DNA of 64,000 bases from assembly GCF_963678635.1 (NCBI RefSeq), contig NC_087063.1:55953504-56017503 (forward strand), read 5' to 3'. The notes beneath the pieces are model-generated. The model was not told where the DNA came from and did not search any database. It worked only from the letters and a program-made list of their open reading frames with translations. The position numbers and the translations under genes were made by a program. Origin of the DNA: Symsagittifera roscoffensis. Taxonomy: Eukaryota > Xenacoelomorpha > Acoela > Convolutidae. Positions 1 through 8,642 of this stretch are shown here, in pieces (the first letter of the stretch is position 1; the number at the start of each line of letters is the position of its first letter).

Positions 1-1
1 G

Positions 2-235
2 GTTACCAAGGCCACTGATAGGCAACACGTAGATCCAAAGAGCTTGGTATTGGCCTTGACTCGACATAGGGATTTTTTGGTTGAGAGAGGAGTGACCTCT
101 CTCTCGTTACCAGTATATGATCCTAATAGGGGAAAGCTACCTCCGAGAGAGTTGTACGCACTTGTACATGTGATATTTTCAGAAACTGACATAGAGGTTT
201 ACTTACATAAAAAATACTATCTGAGCATATGCTAG
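2..235 (+). CDS. C-terminal fragment of an unrecognised ORF (5' end outside window)
   Basis: The frame is open from base 2 to the TAG at 233-235, so about 77 codons of a protein that begins upstream are present. The only internal starts are not ATG, so the true start is outside. The segment around VTSLSLPVYDPNRG, followed by PPREL, resembles in spacing the end of the second SGNH-like domain at 3.5-3.9 kb, which has VIIPASNRVVDP followed by PSRSEL. My inference is that this is the tail of a related protein, perhaps a neighbouring copy of the family. The last residues (HKKYYLSIC) have no recognised motif. The alignment is by eye and short, so the relationship is tentative. Confidence 0.4.
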   Translation, partial: VTKATDRQHVDPKSLVLALTRHRDFLVERGVTSLSLPVYDPNRGKLPPRELYALVHVIFSETDIEVYLHKKYYLSIC

Positions 236-702
236 GAATTGCGTTTGGCGATAAGTGGTTTTTATCAAGTTACTTGATAAGAATTGGTGTCAAGTTTTAG
301 ATTAGGTTAGGTTTTAGGTACAATATTAGGGATTTTGTTTCTATGTGATAATATAGATGTTGATGTGTTTATGTGTTATGTTATTGTTATGATATGTTTT
401 ATGTTTCGTGTCATAAAAGACCTAGAGTACTCCAGGTCATCAAGGTGACAGCGCTCCTTTGTGCTACCCTGACAAAGATACAGGTGGACGATCCACCTTG
501 GTGCTAAATTTTTAAATCAGAATTGAGAAGAGAATTTCAATGCAGAGTATTAAAGAGTTGAATTATGTTTAATCCAAAAATGATGATTTCAAGTCGCGAC
601 TTGTTTTTTAGATCTTGATTGATCAGAAATTGTTTATTGAATCCATTGAATCAAACGAGACATGAAGAAACTACACGACAGTAAGAATCAACACGATAAG
701 AA
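236..702 (+). other. Non-coding spacer with two stem-loops before the giant ORF
   Basis: No ORF is supported here. Two inverted repeats stand out. One is at 419-438 (GACCT paired with AGGTC around GAGTACTC, with one A/C mismatch). The other is perfect, at 482-498 (AGGTGGA, CGA loop, TCCACCT). The spacer could be the 3' UTR of the upstream ORF or the leader of the ORF at 703. I see no recognisable promoter element. Confidence 0.4.
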
Positions 703-1140
703 ATGGTTGACACGAACGAACTAATAGAATTCCTCTCAGCGAGTGTAGGAGCGACTCTAGACGAGATCTATCAGCGGCTGATCGATTGTGATTTTACACG
801 AGAAGACCCGGGGCTGGCGATGTTTGTGGTCACGCTCCTCAATGCATTAGGACGAGAGGTTCGAGGGAATCGCCCTACAGAAGTCGTGTTGATGTTGGCC
901 TTCGGTGAGTCCGGGACCGCCGAGAGAGGTCGAAACCGACTGATGAAATGGCGGCGTGGAGAAATGTCTGGCCACGACCTGGCTCGTGAGCCAGGACTAG
1001 GTGAACAGAGGGACCACCGGCTAGGTGAGATGCCCTTACCCGTCCAACCTGCGCAGCCACTCATCGGAGCGAAGAGACAACGTGATGGGCCAGACATTCG
1101 GTCGACTCTCCAACAGCTGCTCCTCCTCCGAAGAGGGTGA
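703..1140 (+). CDS. ORF1: N-terminal segment of the giant SGNH protein
   Basis: ATG at 703 with purine at -3 and G at +4 is the first ATG of the coding block and the likely start. The 145-codon frame begins MVDTNELIEFLSASVGATLD and looks helical and acidic; residues near 85 are basic (GRNRLMKWRRGE). I recognise no domain. The frame ends at TGA 1138-1140. The frame used by the next ORF is already open and proline/lysine-rich from about 1101, so a frame change between about 1090 and 1130 is likely rather than a true terminus. Confidence 0.5.
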   Translation: MVDTNELIEFLSASVGATLDEIYQRLIDCDFTREDPGLAMFVVTLLNALGREVRGNRPTEVVLMLAFGESGTAERGRNRLMKWRRGEMSGHDLAREPGLGEQRDHRLGEMPLPVQPAQPLIGAKRQRDGPDIRSTLQQLLLLRRG

Positions 1141-1745
1141 GGGTGAGTGAAACAGAGATCCAGACGTCGGAGACGATTGAGACGCTGGAGAAGAAGGAGA
1201 GAGATCAGAGCGAGCTGTGTGCCAAACTCCAGGAGTATAGGGCGATAGCTAGAGAAAGACACGAATGGAAGAAGAAATATGAAGATCTGCAGGTGGCCTA
1301 CAAGGAGGATGAAATAAAGCACCTGAAGAAGCTGTATATGGCAAAGGTGAGCCAAGTGTCACAGGAAGTTCTGGCGACAATGAAATCCTCGGAGGGATCC
1401 AGCGACACACGCCCCAGGACAAGAGTACAGGAGCTGTGTGCATCGAGAGGGCCCGAGGCTTTGGATTTACGTGCATCGAGAGGGTCCGAGGCTCCTCAGC
1501 AGACACAACCGTCTGCTTCCAGTCAAAGAAACACAATACCGGACCCTTCTGACACCTACCTCGCTCCTCAGTTCCAAGAACCGTTCAACCAAGTGGCCAG
1601 AGCAACAATGGATGAGATCAACCGAACCACTGGGCGGACATTGGGTAGGATCGTTCCTTCCCAACGTCGTGATCATTCATCCAATAGCTCGAAGCGAGCA
1701 CCCCGCACGGTAGTGTCAGAACCTTTCAAAAATCCCGCGTGGTAG
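1101..1745 (+). CDS. ORF2: basic stretch, coiled coil and S/T-rich linker
   Basis: Read from about 1101, this frame begins VDSPTAAPPPKRVRV, a proline/lysine/arginine run that resembles a classical nuclear localisation signal. About 70 residues of charged heptad-like sequence follow (ETLEKKERDQ to KKLYMAKVSQ), a clear coiled-coil candidate, then a Ser/Thr/Arg-rich linker. Within the linker an 11-residue unit is duplicated (ASRGPEALDLR then ASRGSEAP; bases about 1440-1492). No ATG lies at its beginning; the apparent start is GTG, so it is a continuation of ORF1 and not an independent gene. It ends at TAG 1743-1745 and overlaps ORF3 by a few bases in another frame. Confidence 0.5.
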   Translation, partial: VDSPTAAPPPKRVRVSETEIQTSETIETLEKKERDQSELCAKLQEYRAIARERHEWKKKYEDLQVAYKEDEIKHLKKLYMAKVSQVSQEVLATMKSSEGSSDTRPRTRVQELCASRGPEALDLRASRGSEAPQQTQPSASSQRNTIPDPSDTYLAPQFQEPFNQVARATMDEINRTTGRTLGRIVPSQRRDHSSNSSKRAPRTVVSEPFKNPAW

Positions 1746-3505
1746 ACATTAGGAAGAATCTGATGACACGTCACCAGTTCACGCAAGTAGCTGCGGAGCA
1801 TCCTCGAGCCTGCCTGAATGACATGAGCTGGAACCCCGCTACGAGCGACCAGGTAATTCCCCCAGGGAGTCGCCACTTGATCATAGGAGACAGTTTGGTG
1901 AGGGATCTGAATGAGATCTTCGTCTATGGTCAGACTACCACTCTGTCCTTTGGAGGAGCATCAGTGGCTCAGGTCATCAAGATGATGGAATTCCAGAGGG
2001 AGGATCACCTGGATACGCTGGTGATAATGCTGGGAACCAACGGCGTCTCGAGAGCCCCAGTGACTCCGGAGAGCAAGTGGAAGCCTCTGTTGGTATGCCT
2101 CCTGAATGAACTGAAGGAGAAGTACAGGCCCAGGTTTGTGGTGCTGTGCACAATACGACAAAACCCGCTGGTGGGCACCACAGTGGCAGATTTCATGAAT
2201 GGCAACGTGACACGGTGGAACGAAATGATCCGTAATCTGGTGAGAAACAACCCTGGCGAGTTGCGACTTCTGGATCTCGAAAACATGCTGCGCATGATTG
2301 ATCACATCGCACTTACCAGATATGGAATACATTGCAACACCAAACGAGGGAGACACTGGGTGAATGATGTATTTCAGACGCAGTTGAGGGAAGTGGAGCA
2401 GGAGTCGAGGGCGACCAGTTCTCTGGCTCGGACCAGCTCGACCGGAGGAAGTAGAATAAGGGCAAGCGTGCCCGAATCCCTCGTCAACCGCCTAGGGCCC
2501 TTGGCAATGGAGACGGCTGCAGCCACACCCATCGCTCCGAGCTCAAACGTAAGAGAGAGGCTAGGGCTGCTCCTCCTCCCAGAACACAACCGCTTGAAAG
2601 CCGACTCGGGAGATCAGTGGTTCAGAACAGGAATAACTCCCAGACCGTGTCTAGGAGGAACGATCCGCCAGCCACGGCAAACCCTGCTTCAGCAGCAGGA
2701 CCGTCTACGAGCGCCGTGCCAGCGGAGGGAGTTGAACCAGGCAGCGTGCTGCTTTGGAACCGATCAGACCCTAATCATTGGGAATGTACAAGACGGACAT
2801 GTCAACGAAGTTGAATATGAATACCCTGACGTGTCGAGAGGACGCAATGAAAATGATTGGCGGAGAAAGTCCCAGAGTGTCGCGACTATATCGGATACCG
2901 GGCGTGGATGGCTGATAGCAGAGCAGGAGCAGTTCAGCTCTACGACTACGCTCCGGCATGCAAACTTGAATGGGTTGCCTCAGGACAATACCTTTGGACC
3001 TTTGAACACCCGGTCTCTTACGGACGTCCGACAAAGAGCCCGGGAACTGACGCCACCTGCTCGCAAGGGCAATTTTCAGGCAGAGAACAAGCCCAATAAC
3101 AAGCATCACAAGATGTACAGGCAATTTGCTAAACCACCCGGTCAGACGCCTGGCGAGTATTCGAGGGACTACCCCCGAACGACCACGGTGGATGGAGATG
3201 ACAAGAGATATGGGAAACTAAAGGCCCCAATAGGCGACGGCCTGTTTGCAGCTTATGATCCCTTAGATATGAAAGCTGCCAAGTATCTGATTGTGGCCAG
3301 TTCCGATTATCTCTATACGCCCCGTTCTCTCTTTTGGCCCGACGTGATTTTCTTGACGGCGCCTAAATTGGACTGGGGACAGGCAATAGGCATGATGATA
3401 AGTGTACGAAGGGTGGTCAGCATGGAGCCGCAGGTGATAGTGGTTGCAGGCTCAAATGATCATCTGCAAAGCATGGGCTTGTTGACACGTCTGACGGATG
3501 GGTAG
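1739..3505 (+). CDS. ORF3: SGNH/GDSL-hydrolase-like domain 1, linker, start of domain 2
   Basis: SGNH hydrolases are esterases and lipases with Ser in block I, Gly in II, Asn in III and Asp-x-x-His in V. Here block I is LIIGDSLVRD near residue 50, a glycine follows (SFGGAS), block III is MLGTNGVSR, and block V is YGIHCN with the expected His. The Asp that normally sits two or three residues before that His is absent, so activity is uncertain. After about residue 230 comes a polar, Arg-rich linker of about 250 residues. The last 75 residues begin a second domain of similar topology: YLIVASSDYL replaces the GDS block and VVAGSNDHL is the GxND block. The frame ends at TAG 3503-3505 and reopens at once in the same frame. 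The substrate cannot be told from the sequence. Confidence 0.6.
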   Translation: MVDIRKNLMTRHQFTQVAAEHPRACLNDMSWNPATSDQVIPPGSRHLIIGDSLVRDLNEIFVYGQTTTLSFGGASVAQVIKMMEFQREDHLDTLVIMLGTNGVSRAPVTPESKWKPLLVCLLNELKEKYRPRFVVLCTIRQNPLVGTTVADFMNGNVTRWNEMIRNLVRNNPGELRLLDLENMLRMIDHIALTRYGIHCNTKRGRHWVNDVFQTQLREVEQESRATSSLARTSSTGGSRIRASVPESLVNRLGPLAMETAAATPIAPSSNVRERLGLLLLPEHNRLKADSGDQWFRTGITPRPCLGGTIRQPRQTLLQQQDRLRAPCQRRELNQAACCFGTDQTLIIGNVQDGHVNEVEYEYPDVSRGRNENDWRRKSQSVATISDTGRGWLIAEQEQFSSTTTLRHANLNGLPQDNTFGPLNTRSLTDVRQRARELTPPARKGNFQAENKPNNKHHKMYRQFAKPPGQTPGEYSRDYPRTTTVDGDDKRYGKLKAPIGDGLFAAYDPLDMKAAKYLIVASSDYLYTPRSLFWPDVIFLTAPKLDWGQAIGMMISVRRVVSMEPQVIVVAGSNDHLQSMGLLTRLTDG

Positions 3506-3538
3506 ATCCCGAGCAACGAGGTCATAGGGGAGGCGATA

Positions 3539-4450
3539 ATGACATTGCTCTCGGCGATGGCTGAGGTAGAAACAGCAGTAAAACAACGTTTCACCCAAAA
3601 TGTAGTGAAGGTGGTCTTTGTGTTGTCACCAGGGTACGCTGCATTGCCAGAACCCCTTCAGTTTGTGTACACGATGGTCACAACGATAGCAGAGGGGAGG
3701 TTCAACGTGATAATTCCGGCCTCGAACAGAGTAGTAGACCCGGACAATTACTACCCGTCCCGATCTGAGCTTCCCGCCGTTTGGGCTGACATTTCGAATG
3801 CCATACAGGGACTCAAAGATTGTAGCACAACTTGGTTGGTGCTAGATGAGGTTCTGGGGTTGGAGCTGTCCAACTTTGCCAGATTGCTGAAGTTAAGACC
3901 AGGGGTAGATGACGATCATCTGTTAGTACAACAGGTGGCTGATGATCTCTCGTTCAGACAGATGAATCATGCCGAGATTGAGCAGGGCAAGACAGTCAGG
4001 AAGAACATGACATCAGCGGAAGAAGATCTCATGGCAATGGCTTTGCGCACGAAGCCGCACAACAACGTATGGTTGTACTTGTCACCAAGGCTGTGCACCT
4101 TGGGTGAGGACGCGTTCGAGCATGCGCCGGCAGTGATAAAAGAGATACAGGTGTATCTGAAGAACTTGTTTGATGCCCGGGAGTTAGCTGGGGGCATGAT
4201 GTTGAAATTGACGCAGGACGTAAACACGATGTCGCTGGACAAGTTCCAAGCTGACGTGCTAGCCACGAGGGCACAGTATGAACGATCGGATGCCATCTTG
4301 GGTGGAATGGGAAGGGGATGGACGCCATCCTTCCTGTCGACGTGCTATCCTAGGGCATCCCGGAACCTGATCGCGAGTTTCATCAAGGACATCAGGAATT
4401 TGTCGATTGGCCTGATATTAGCCTTATTTGGCCGTGACATTTGGTCATGA
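3539..4450 (+). CDS. ORF4: remainder of SGNH-like domain 2
   Basis: This is the same reading frame as ORF3, interrupted only by the TAG at 3503-3505; the codons between (IPSNEVIGEAI) are open, so the ATG at 3539 is probably not a true start. It continues the alpha/beta pattern: VVKVVFVLSPGY as a hydrophobic strand, and VIIPASNRVVDP as a final strand with a loop. It then becomes helical (residues about 130-300). No catalytic Ser or Asp/His pair is visible, so the domain looks like a pseudo-enzyme or a structural relative. The frame is lost near 4400-4450, where ORF5 takes over in another frame. Confidence 0.5.
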   Translation: MTLLSAMAEVETAVKQRFTQNVVKVVFVLSPGYAALPEPLQFVYTMVTTIAEGRFNVIIPASNRVVDPDNYYPSRSELPAVWADISNAIQGLKDCSTTWLVLDEVLGLELSNFARLLKLRPGVDDDHLLVQQVADDLSFRQMNHAEIEQGKTVRKNMTSAEEDLMAMALRTKPHNNVWLYLSPRLCTLGEDAFEHAPAVIKEIQVYLKNLFDARELAGGMMLKLTQDVNTMSLDKFQADVLATRAQYERSDAILGGMGRGWTPSFLSTCYPRASRNLIASFIKDIRNLSIGLILALFGRDIWS

Positions 4451-4766
4451 AAATTTCGTGAAGGGACCGGCGAATCTCCTCACCCAAGCGTTGGCAGATT
4501 TGAGATTGGATGGACTCCTGACTCTGATTGCCATGACCTACGGTCGACTGGGTGATTTGCTTGTGCTGTTGCGTTACCCTGAACAACTCCAGGGACCAAG
4601 TCGTGAGTTCAATGCGCAGTTGAAAACCGCATCGCTTAGGAAGATGAAAGACTGGAGGACTCTCCTGCTCCAATATCTCTTGCAACAGAACAGAAGCGTC
4701 ACGGGAGAAGATAAGGCTCGACGGATGCGGGTGAGTGTAAGCAATATTGTGGCATGCCCTTGCTGA
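4428..4766 (+). CDS. ORF5: helical segment of the giant protein
   Basis: There are 112 codons, without an ATG that must be a start. Leucine-rich helices (LADLRLDGLLTLIAMTYGR and FLQYLLQQN-like turns) continue the preceding helical region. At the 3' end the frame runs into TGC TGA (…NIVACPC stop), while the overlapping next frame starts with PLLKDLAVMM. This indicates a one- or two-base frame change at about 4750-4766. I recognise no domain. Confidence 0.45.
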   Translation: MAVTFGHENFVKGPANLLTQALADLRLDGLLTLIAMTYGRLGDLLVLLRYPEQLQGPSREFNAQLKTASLRKMKDWRTLLLQYLLQQNRSVTGEDKARRMRVSVSNIVACPC

Positions 4767-6313
4767 AAGATCTGGCTGTCATGATGCGGATCGATCCGTT
4801 GGCTCTGATTCACGGACTGCGGGAATTCGTAACGGTGGTGTATGGACCGATGATGTTTTTTGCGTTCCCGGACGTGCAAGTCAAGGCATACAGGAATTCT
4901 GTGTTGTATGTCAACCTGGTCTCGGTCGTGGACTGTTCCGTGCTGAATTGGGTAGAGCAGAGGGAGCTGAGAGGGCTGGCCAGCGACGATAGGTTGTTCG
5001 GAAGAATAGCGGAGCCAGGTTGGGTGTTGATGGATTTCAACAACCACTTCAAGTGCCGAATGGGCCGTGAGGACCTTTCTCACATCCAGTTTAACCCGAA
5101 GCTTTGGAATTTGAGACCAGTAGTGAAGGATACAGGAGCGGCTATGGGAGTCCCACTCTTACCAGAGGCCTATGCACACGCGAAAGAGAACCAGCAAGCG
5201 TGGCTTTCTGGGTCCAGGCAGCTGCCGGACCAATGCCCTCGATATCCACCGATAAGGAGGATGTTGTTGGGAGTCACATCTCCCATCATTGCCCCTCGCA
5301 TCGTAGCAGCTCGTGATGCAGAGAAGAGAATGCTGAAGTGGAGTGAAGGGATGGAGCCGCACTTCATCGGCTGGAATGTTGCAGCCGCGCACACGTTTGA
5401 CTTCTCATTTCCTGATGCTTGGAGTAGGAAAAAGATCAAGGCACTACCTTCCAGGAGACCAGAGGTCTCGGCTGAAATGTGGAACGAAATGTTTACTCCC
5501 ACAGATGACTTATCAAGACTTAAGTGGTCAGGAGAAGTGAAAGTAGTGATGCTGGAAGTGGCAAAGGAGAGCAGAGGAGGCTCATACATAACAATAGAGG
5601 ATCTGGCACCACATGGCGAGGAGTCCGTAGAATTCCTGGTGAACGATGAATTGTTTTATCACGCAGGAGACATGACCGTACCGGCTCGGCCGGACTCGGG
5701 CATAGACACACGACAAGGCCCTTCAGGACCCAAGCCGAAACCTGATGCAGGTGATGATGAATTGATGGATCAGGACGATAACGATAACGACATCGAGGGA
5801 AAGATGGGAAAACCGGGTGAGACGGACCTAGGAGCGTTGGAGAGAGACTTGCTAGAATACCGGTTCAGTGAAGACGACGATGGGGAAGTCGATGGGAGTC
5901 TATTGCTAATGACGCCATCGTCTTTCATGTCCCCTACAAAGGAGGCGTCGGCCGACTTATCCCCGATGAACCCAATAAGCCAGGCGAGAGAATGCCGAAG
6001 CAGGGATCCGCAAAGATTGCTCCATGAGTCACCGAGGAGGAGAAAAATTGAAGAATCAATGAGGGTATCCTTCCTGAGTACGCTGCCGGAAGAGGAATGG
6101 GAGAGATATCAAAGTGAATTAGAAGGCAAGACAGGGGCAACCTGGAGCCGAGTGAATTTCATGGAAGGATCATGGGACGTGATACGACGATATGGGACGC
6201 AGTCCATAATGAAGGTGGGATTGAACCAACCCATCATGCGTGAGGTCCTGGAGAAAATAGTGATCAGCAGGTCGCAAAGAAATTACCTGTCAGACGAGCC
6301 AGGAAGGGGCTGA
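4754..6313 (+). CDS. ORF6: unknown middle region with an acidic linker
   Basis: There are 519 codons. The first 330 residues look folded: hydrophobic strands such as YGPMMFFAFPDVQ and SVLYVNLVSVVDC, then Trp/Pro-rich stretches (FSFPDAWSRKK). Residues about 330-400 are an acidic, low-complexity linker (DDELMDQDDNDNDIEG), followed by a basic segment (RDPQRLLHESPRRRK) and a short folded tail. I recognise no family. The frame ends at TGA 6311-6313. The frame one base over is open across the junction from 6300 to 6548, so the end is probably a frame break. Confidence 0.45.
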   Translation: MPLLKDLAVMMRIDPLALIHGLREFVTVVYGPMMFFAFPDVQVKAYRNSVLYVNLVSVVDCSVLNWVEQRELRGLASDDRLFGRIAEPGWVLMDFNNHFKCRMGREDLSHIQFNPKLWNLRPVVKDTGAAMGVPLLPEAYAHAKENQQAWLSGSRQLPDQCPRYPPIRRMLLGVTSPIIAPRIVAARDAEKRMLKWSEGMEPHFIGWNVAAAHTFDFSFPDAWSRKKIKALPSRRPEVSAEMWNEMFTPTDDLSRLKWSGEVKVVMLEVAKESRGGSYITIEDLAPHGEESVEFLVNDELFYHAGDMTVPARPDSGIDTRQGPSGPKPKPDAGDDELMDQDDNDNDIEGKMGKPGETDLGALERDLLEYRFSEDDDGEVDGSLLLMTPSSFMSPTKEASADLSPMNPISQARECRSRDPQRLLHESPRRRKIEESMRVSFLSTLPEEEWERYQSELEGKTGATWSRVNFMEGSWDVIRRYGTQSIMKVGLNQPIMREVLEKIVISRSQRNYLSDEPGRG

Positions 6314-6551
6314 AGCGACTAAAAGGGAAGACAGGAAGTCGAGCCGTGAACCCGAGAGTGGTGAAGTAGAAAGCCAGCGCAGTGGTGGCCTCTTTAACGA
6401 GCGCAGGTCGTTCAGGCGAGAGCGGGCAAGGAGATGGTGCAACACTGACAGGGGGAGAAAAAGAAAATCTGATACCCCCTATGCTCTTGGCAGGTCTGAC
6501 CACGACAGCCGTGAGATCAAAGAAAACAGCACGAACCCTGGCAGACACTAA
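6300..6551 (+). CDS. Bridging frame between ORF6 and ORF7, Arg/Lys-rich
   Basis: Eighty-three codons without a stop (TAA at 549-551 of that kilobase) connect the end of ORF6 to the point where ORF7 becomes clearly protein-like. Its sequence is highly charged: KREDRKSSREPESGEVES, then RRSFRRERARRW and RGRKRKS. The last two would be plausible nuclear-localisation or nucleic-acid-binding patches. It competes with the first 55 codons of ORF7 for the same bases. Charge clustering makes this frame the more credible one up to about 6545, implying two compensating frame changes. This is inference from composition only. Confidence 0.35.
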   Translation, partial: QEGAEATKREDRKSSREPESGEVESQRSGGLFNERRSFRRERARRWCNTDRGRKRKSDTPYALGRSDHDSREIKENSTNPGRH

Positions 6552-7935
6552 ATTAGAGATGGAGATCATCAGTCAATGTAGATCTGGAGGACTTGAAGAT
6601 TACAGGCCCTCGCGGACCAACATGGCCAAGTTGAAACTGGAAGGACAACTCGATGTGGTCGAGTACAGTCGAGTCACTGTGCCGGAATCGGTCCACATGG
6701 GAGATCCAGCAGGGGGTTATGTGGAGATGTTGAAAGCGAGAAACTCCGCGAGAGGGCACCTGATGGCTTGGAGCGAGAAGCGAGCCATGCAGGAATATCT
6801 GAAAGAGCTTACGGAGAATTCAAACTTAAATCGGAAAGAATACGGTACGGTAATGTCCTCTGAAGCGAACGAAATCGGATTGGAAAAACTACTAGAAATT
6901 TCTTGGAGGGCGGCCCTCCAGAGATACTTCGACGAGACGATGCATGCACCTGCGACGGTGGCAGCGTACCTGGCTCATCCTTGCATGAGAACTGATCTGC
7001 AAGTACGGTTGGCTTGGTGCTTGATGGGCATCAAGAAGGCGGAATATGAAGCCAGTAACGATTCGAAATCACGTGAACAGGAGCTGGAGTTGATGGAAGC
7101 TCTGCGAGCGTTGATTTCGAAAGACGATTCTGCGATAGCATGGGCTAAGCGTAAGGATGCCCTTTGCTTTGTCAGGTTCGTGGTGGATCGTATCCCCACT
7201 CCTGTTTTGGGAGAAAGTATAAAGATCATTCGGCAAAAGAAAGTTGATTGCGAAAGAAACTTCCTTAGGGCGCTCCTAGAACTATATCAGGATATGCCGT
7301 TGACTGTACCAAATAAGGAGTCGAATGACATGGAGAGCTATCGCAAGTTAGAAGAAGTGAGAAGATATTCCAACAAAGAATTGAAAGTGAGCCGGGAGTT
7401 GAGTGAAGCAGTCACGGGACAAAAAGACTTTGCAACACTAGGGAAACTGAAGTCGTTCCAATATGTGTCGGGCATACCGGGGTTGGCGTATAATCCCTTC
7501 GTGAATGAAGAAGCCAGGGAAGCGTACTTCGACTATAAGCAAGTCATAGTACTCAATTTCTGGGTTGAACGGATTAAAGAAACTGGAATGCTGATGGTGG
7601 AACAACCCAAGCTGGGAATCATCTTGGAAGAACGAGTGGTCGAACCCTCGGTTACCGAGCTAAAGGGGCAAGTGAGTTTTGATTGTGGTTCTTGGGACGG
7701 TCCCTTGAAAACCAGTCTAGTAACGATGTGGGAACTCATGAAGCCTTCTTGGTGTCCTCATCCTAACGCCGGTTTAATCTGGGACATGACGGCGGATATC
7801 ACGTTAGACCTGGATGATGACGCGAGTTTACATGATCTGGCCATGATACACCATCTGCTGGCCATGAGGTTGACGAAGCGGAAGAGCAACCATCCACGGA
7901 GCTATCCGAGGAAAGTCCATCGAGCAATTGGTTGA
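6382..7935 (+). CDS. ORF7: unknown helical region
   Basis: There are 517 codons; the stretch from about 6550 (TKLEMEIISQ) onward is the credible part. It is mainly amphipathic helix with many Glu, Lys, Leu and Met residues. It includes a compact tail with a conserved-looking FDCGSWDGPLKT and an acidic patch (TLDLDDDASLHDL). No catalytic or metal-binding signature is recognised. The end (…KVHRAIG stop, 7933-7935) looks spurious: from 7866 the next frame gives EVDEAEEQPSTELSEE, a typical acidic linker, so the frame change is at about 7860. Confidence 0.45.
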   Translation: MVASLTSAGRSGESGQGDGATLTGGEKENLIPPMLLAGLTTTAVRSKKTARTLADTKLEMEIISQCRSGGLEDYRPSRTNMAKLKLEGQLDVVEYSRVTVPESVHMGDPAGGYVEMLKARNSARGHLMAWSEKRAMQEYLKELTENSNLNRKEYGTVMSSEANEIGLEKLLEISWRAALQRYFDETMHAPATVAAYLAHPCMRTDLQVRLAWCLMGIKKAEYEASNDSKSREQELELMEALRALISKDDSAIAWAKRKDALCFVRFVVDRIPTPVLGESIKIIRQKKVDCERNFLRALLELYQDMPLTVPNKESNDMESYRKLEEVRRYSNKELKVSRELSEAVTGQKDFATLGKLKSFQYVSGIPGLAYNPFVNEEAREAYFDYKQVIVLNFWVERIKETGMLMVEQPKLGIILEERVVEPSVTELKGQVSFDCGSWDGPLKTSLVTMWELMKPSWCPHPNAGLIWDMTADITLDLDDDASLHDLAMIHHLLAMRLTKRKSNHPRSYPRKVHRAIG

Positions 7936-8642
7936 AGCAAGGCACATGCTTGGCTCAACATAGTGGGATGGAAGGACATGTTTTCAACTTGGGACACTGC
8001 CTGATTACGCTGAGCGAGCAGCATCGACAACTGGCACGATTGTACGGAAGATTGAGCATGTCGGATAAGAGTGGCATGGAGTTGGTCGCGGACTGTCATG
8101 GGGTGACGGATGTAAACTTGATCACAGCCTTGGGATTTTGTAGCATGACGAGTTCGATAGAATCGCTTGAGCGCCTGGAGCGTGCTCATGAGCTAGTGAC
8201 GTCACTCAGCGTGGAAGTGTTCCCTGGAGCATTGCAGACAGAGCAGAAGATCGGGGGCTGGCGAGAAGCTCTGGTGAACGAAATGAATCTGAAAGATAGT
8301 GAAGCCTATCATAAACCTACTGGTTCAAAATATCTGGTGGGTTCAAGCTCCGCACCATATTGCAGTAGTAGGTATACTACACACATGGTGGTGATGGATG
8401 CGAGGACACAGCAGGTGTTGATTGACCAACTTTTCTCTGTGCCAAAGTGCGTGAGGTTAACCAGAATGTCGGAGAGGTCATATGATTTGTTGGCAAAGAT
8501 CTTTCGGGCAGTCCCGAAGAGATCTGAAGGCGAGTTGCAAGACGTAGTGGGTGAAGAGTTTCTGAGATTGAACGAAGGTAATGTGAATGAGTTCCAGAAG
8601 CAGAAAGCGAGTGGAGCGTTACCCACTGAATTTCCGCCATAG
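7866..8642 (+). CDS. ORF8: acidic linker and unknown helical domain
   Basis: Read from 7866 this frame starts with an acidic Ser/Glu linker and then SNWLKQGTCLAQHSG. A helical domain follows, with several Cys and His residues (LGHCLITLSEQHRQ, VADCHGV, ALGFCSMT). I cannot assign these to a zinc finger because the spacing is irregular. It ends PTEFPP at TAG 8640-8642. The frame of ORF9 is open from just after this point without needing an ATG, so the chain probably continues. Confidence 0.45.
   Translation, partial: EVDEAEEQPSTELSEESPSSNWLKQGTCLAQHSGMEGHVFNLGHCLITLSEQHRQLARLYGRLSMSDKSGMELVADCHGVTDVNLITALGFCSMTSSIESLERLERAHELVTSLSVEVFPGALQTEQKIGGWREALVNEMNLKDSEAYHKPTGSKYLVGSSSAPYCSSRYTTHMVVMDARTQQVLIDQLFSVPKCVRLTRMSERSYDLLAKIFRAVPKRSEGELQDVVGEEFLRLNEGNVNEFQKQKASGALPTEFPP

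Noticed and set aside
1249-1536. Minus-strand ORFs opposite the giant coding block (also 771-1355, 4574-5083 and others)
   Set aside because: They are shadows of the G+C-rich plus-strand coding region, with Leu/Ser/Pro-rich antisense composition.
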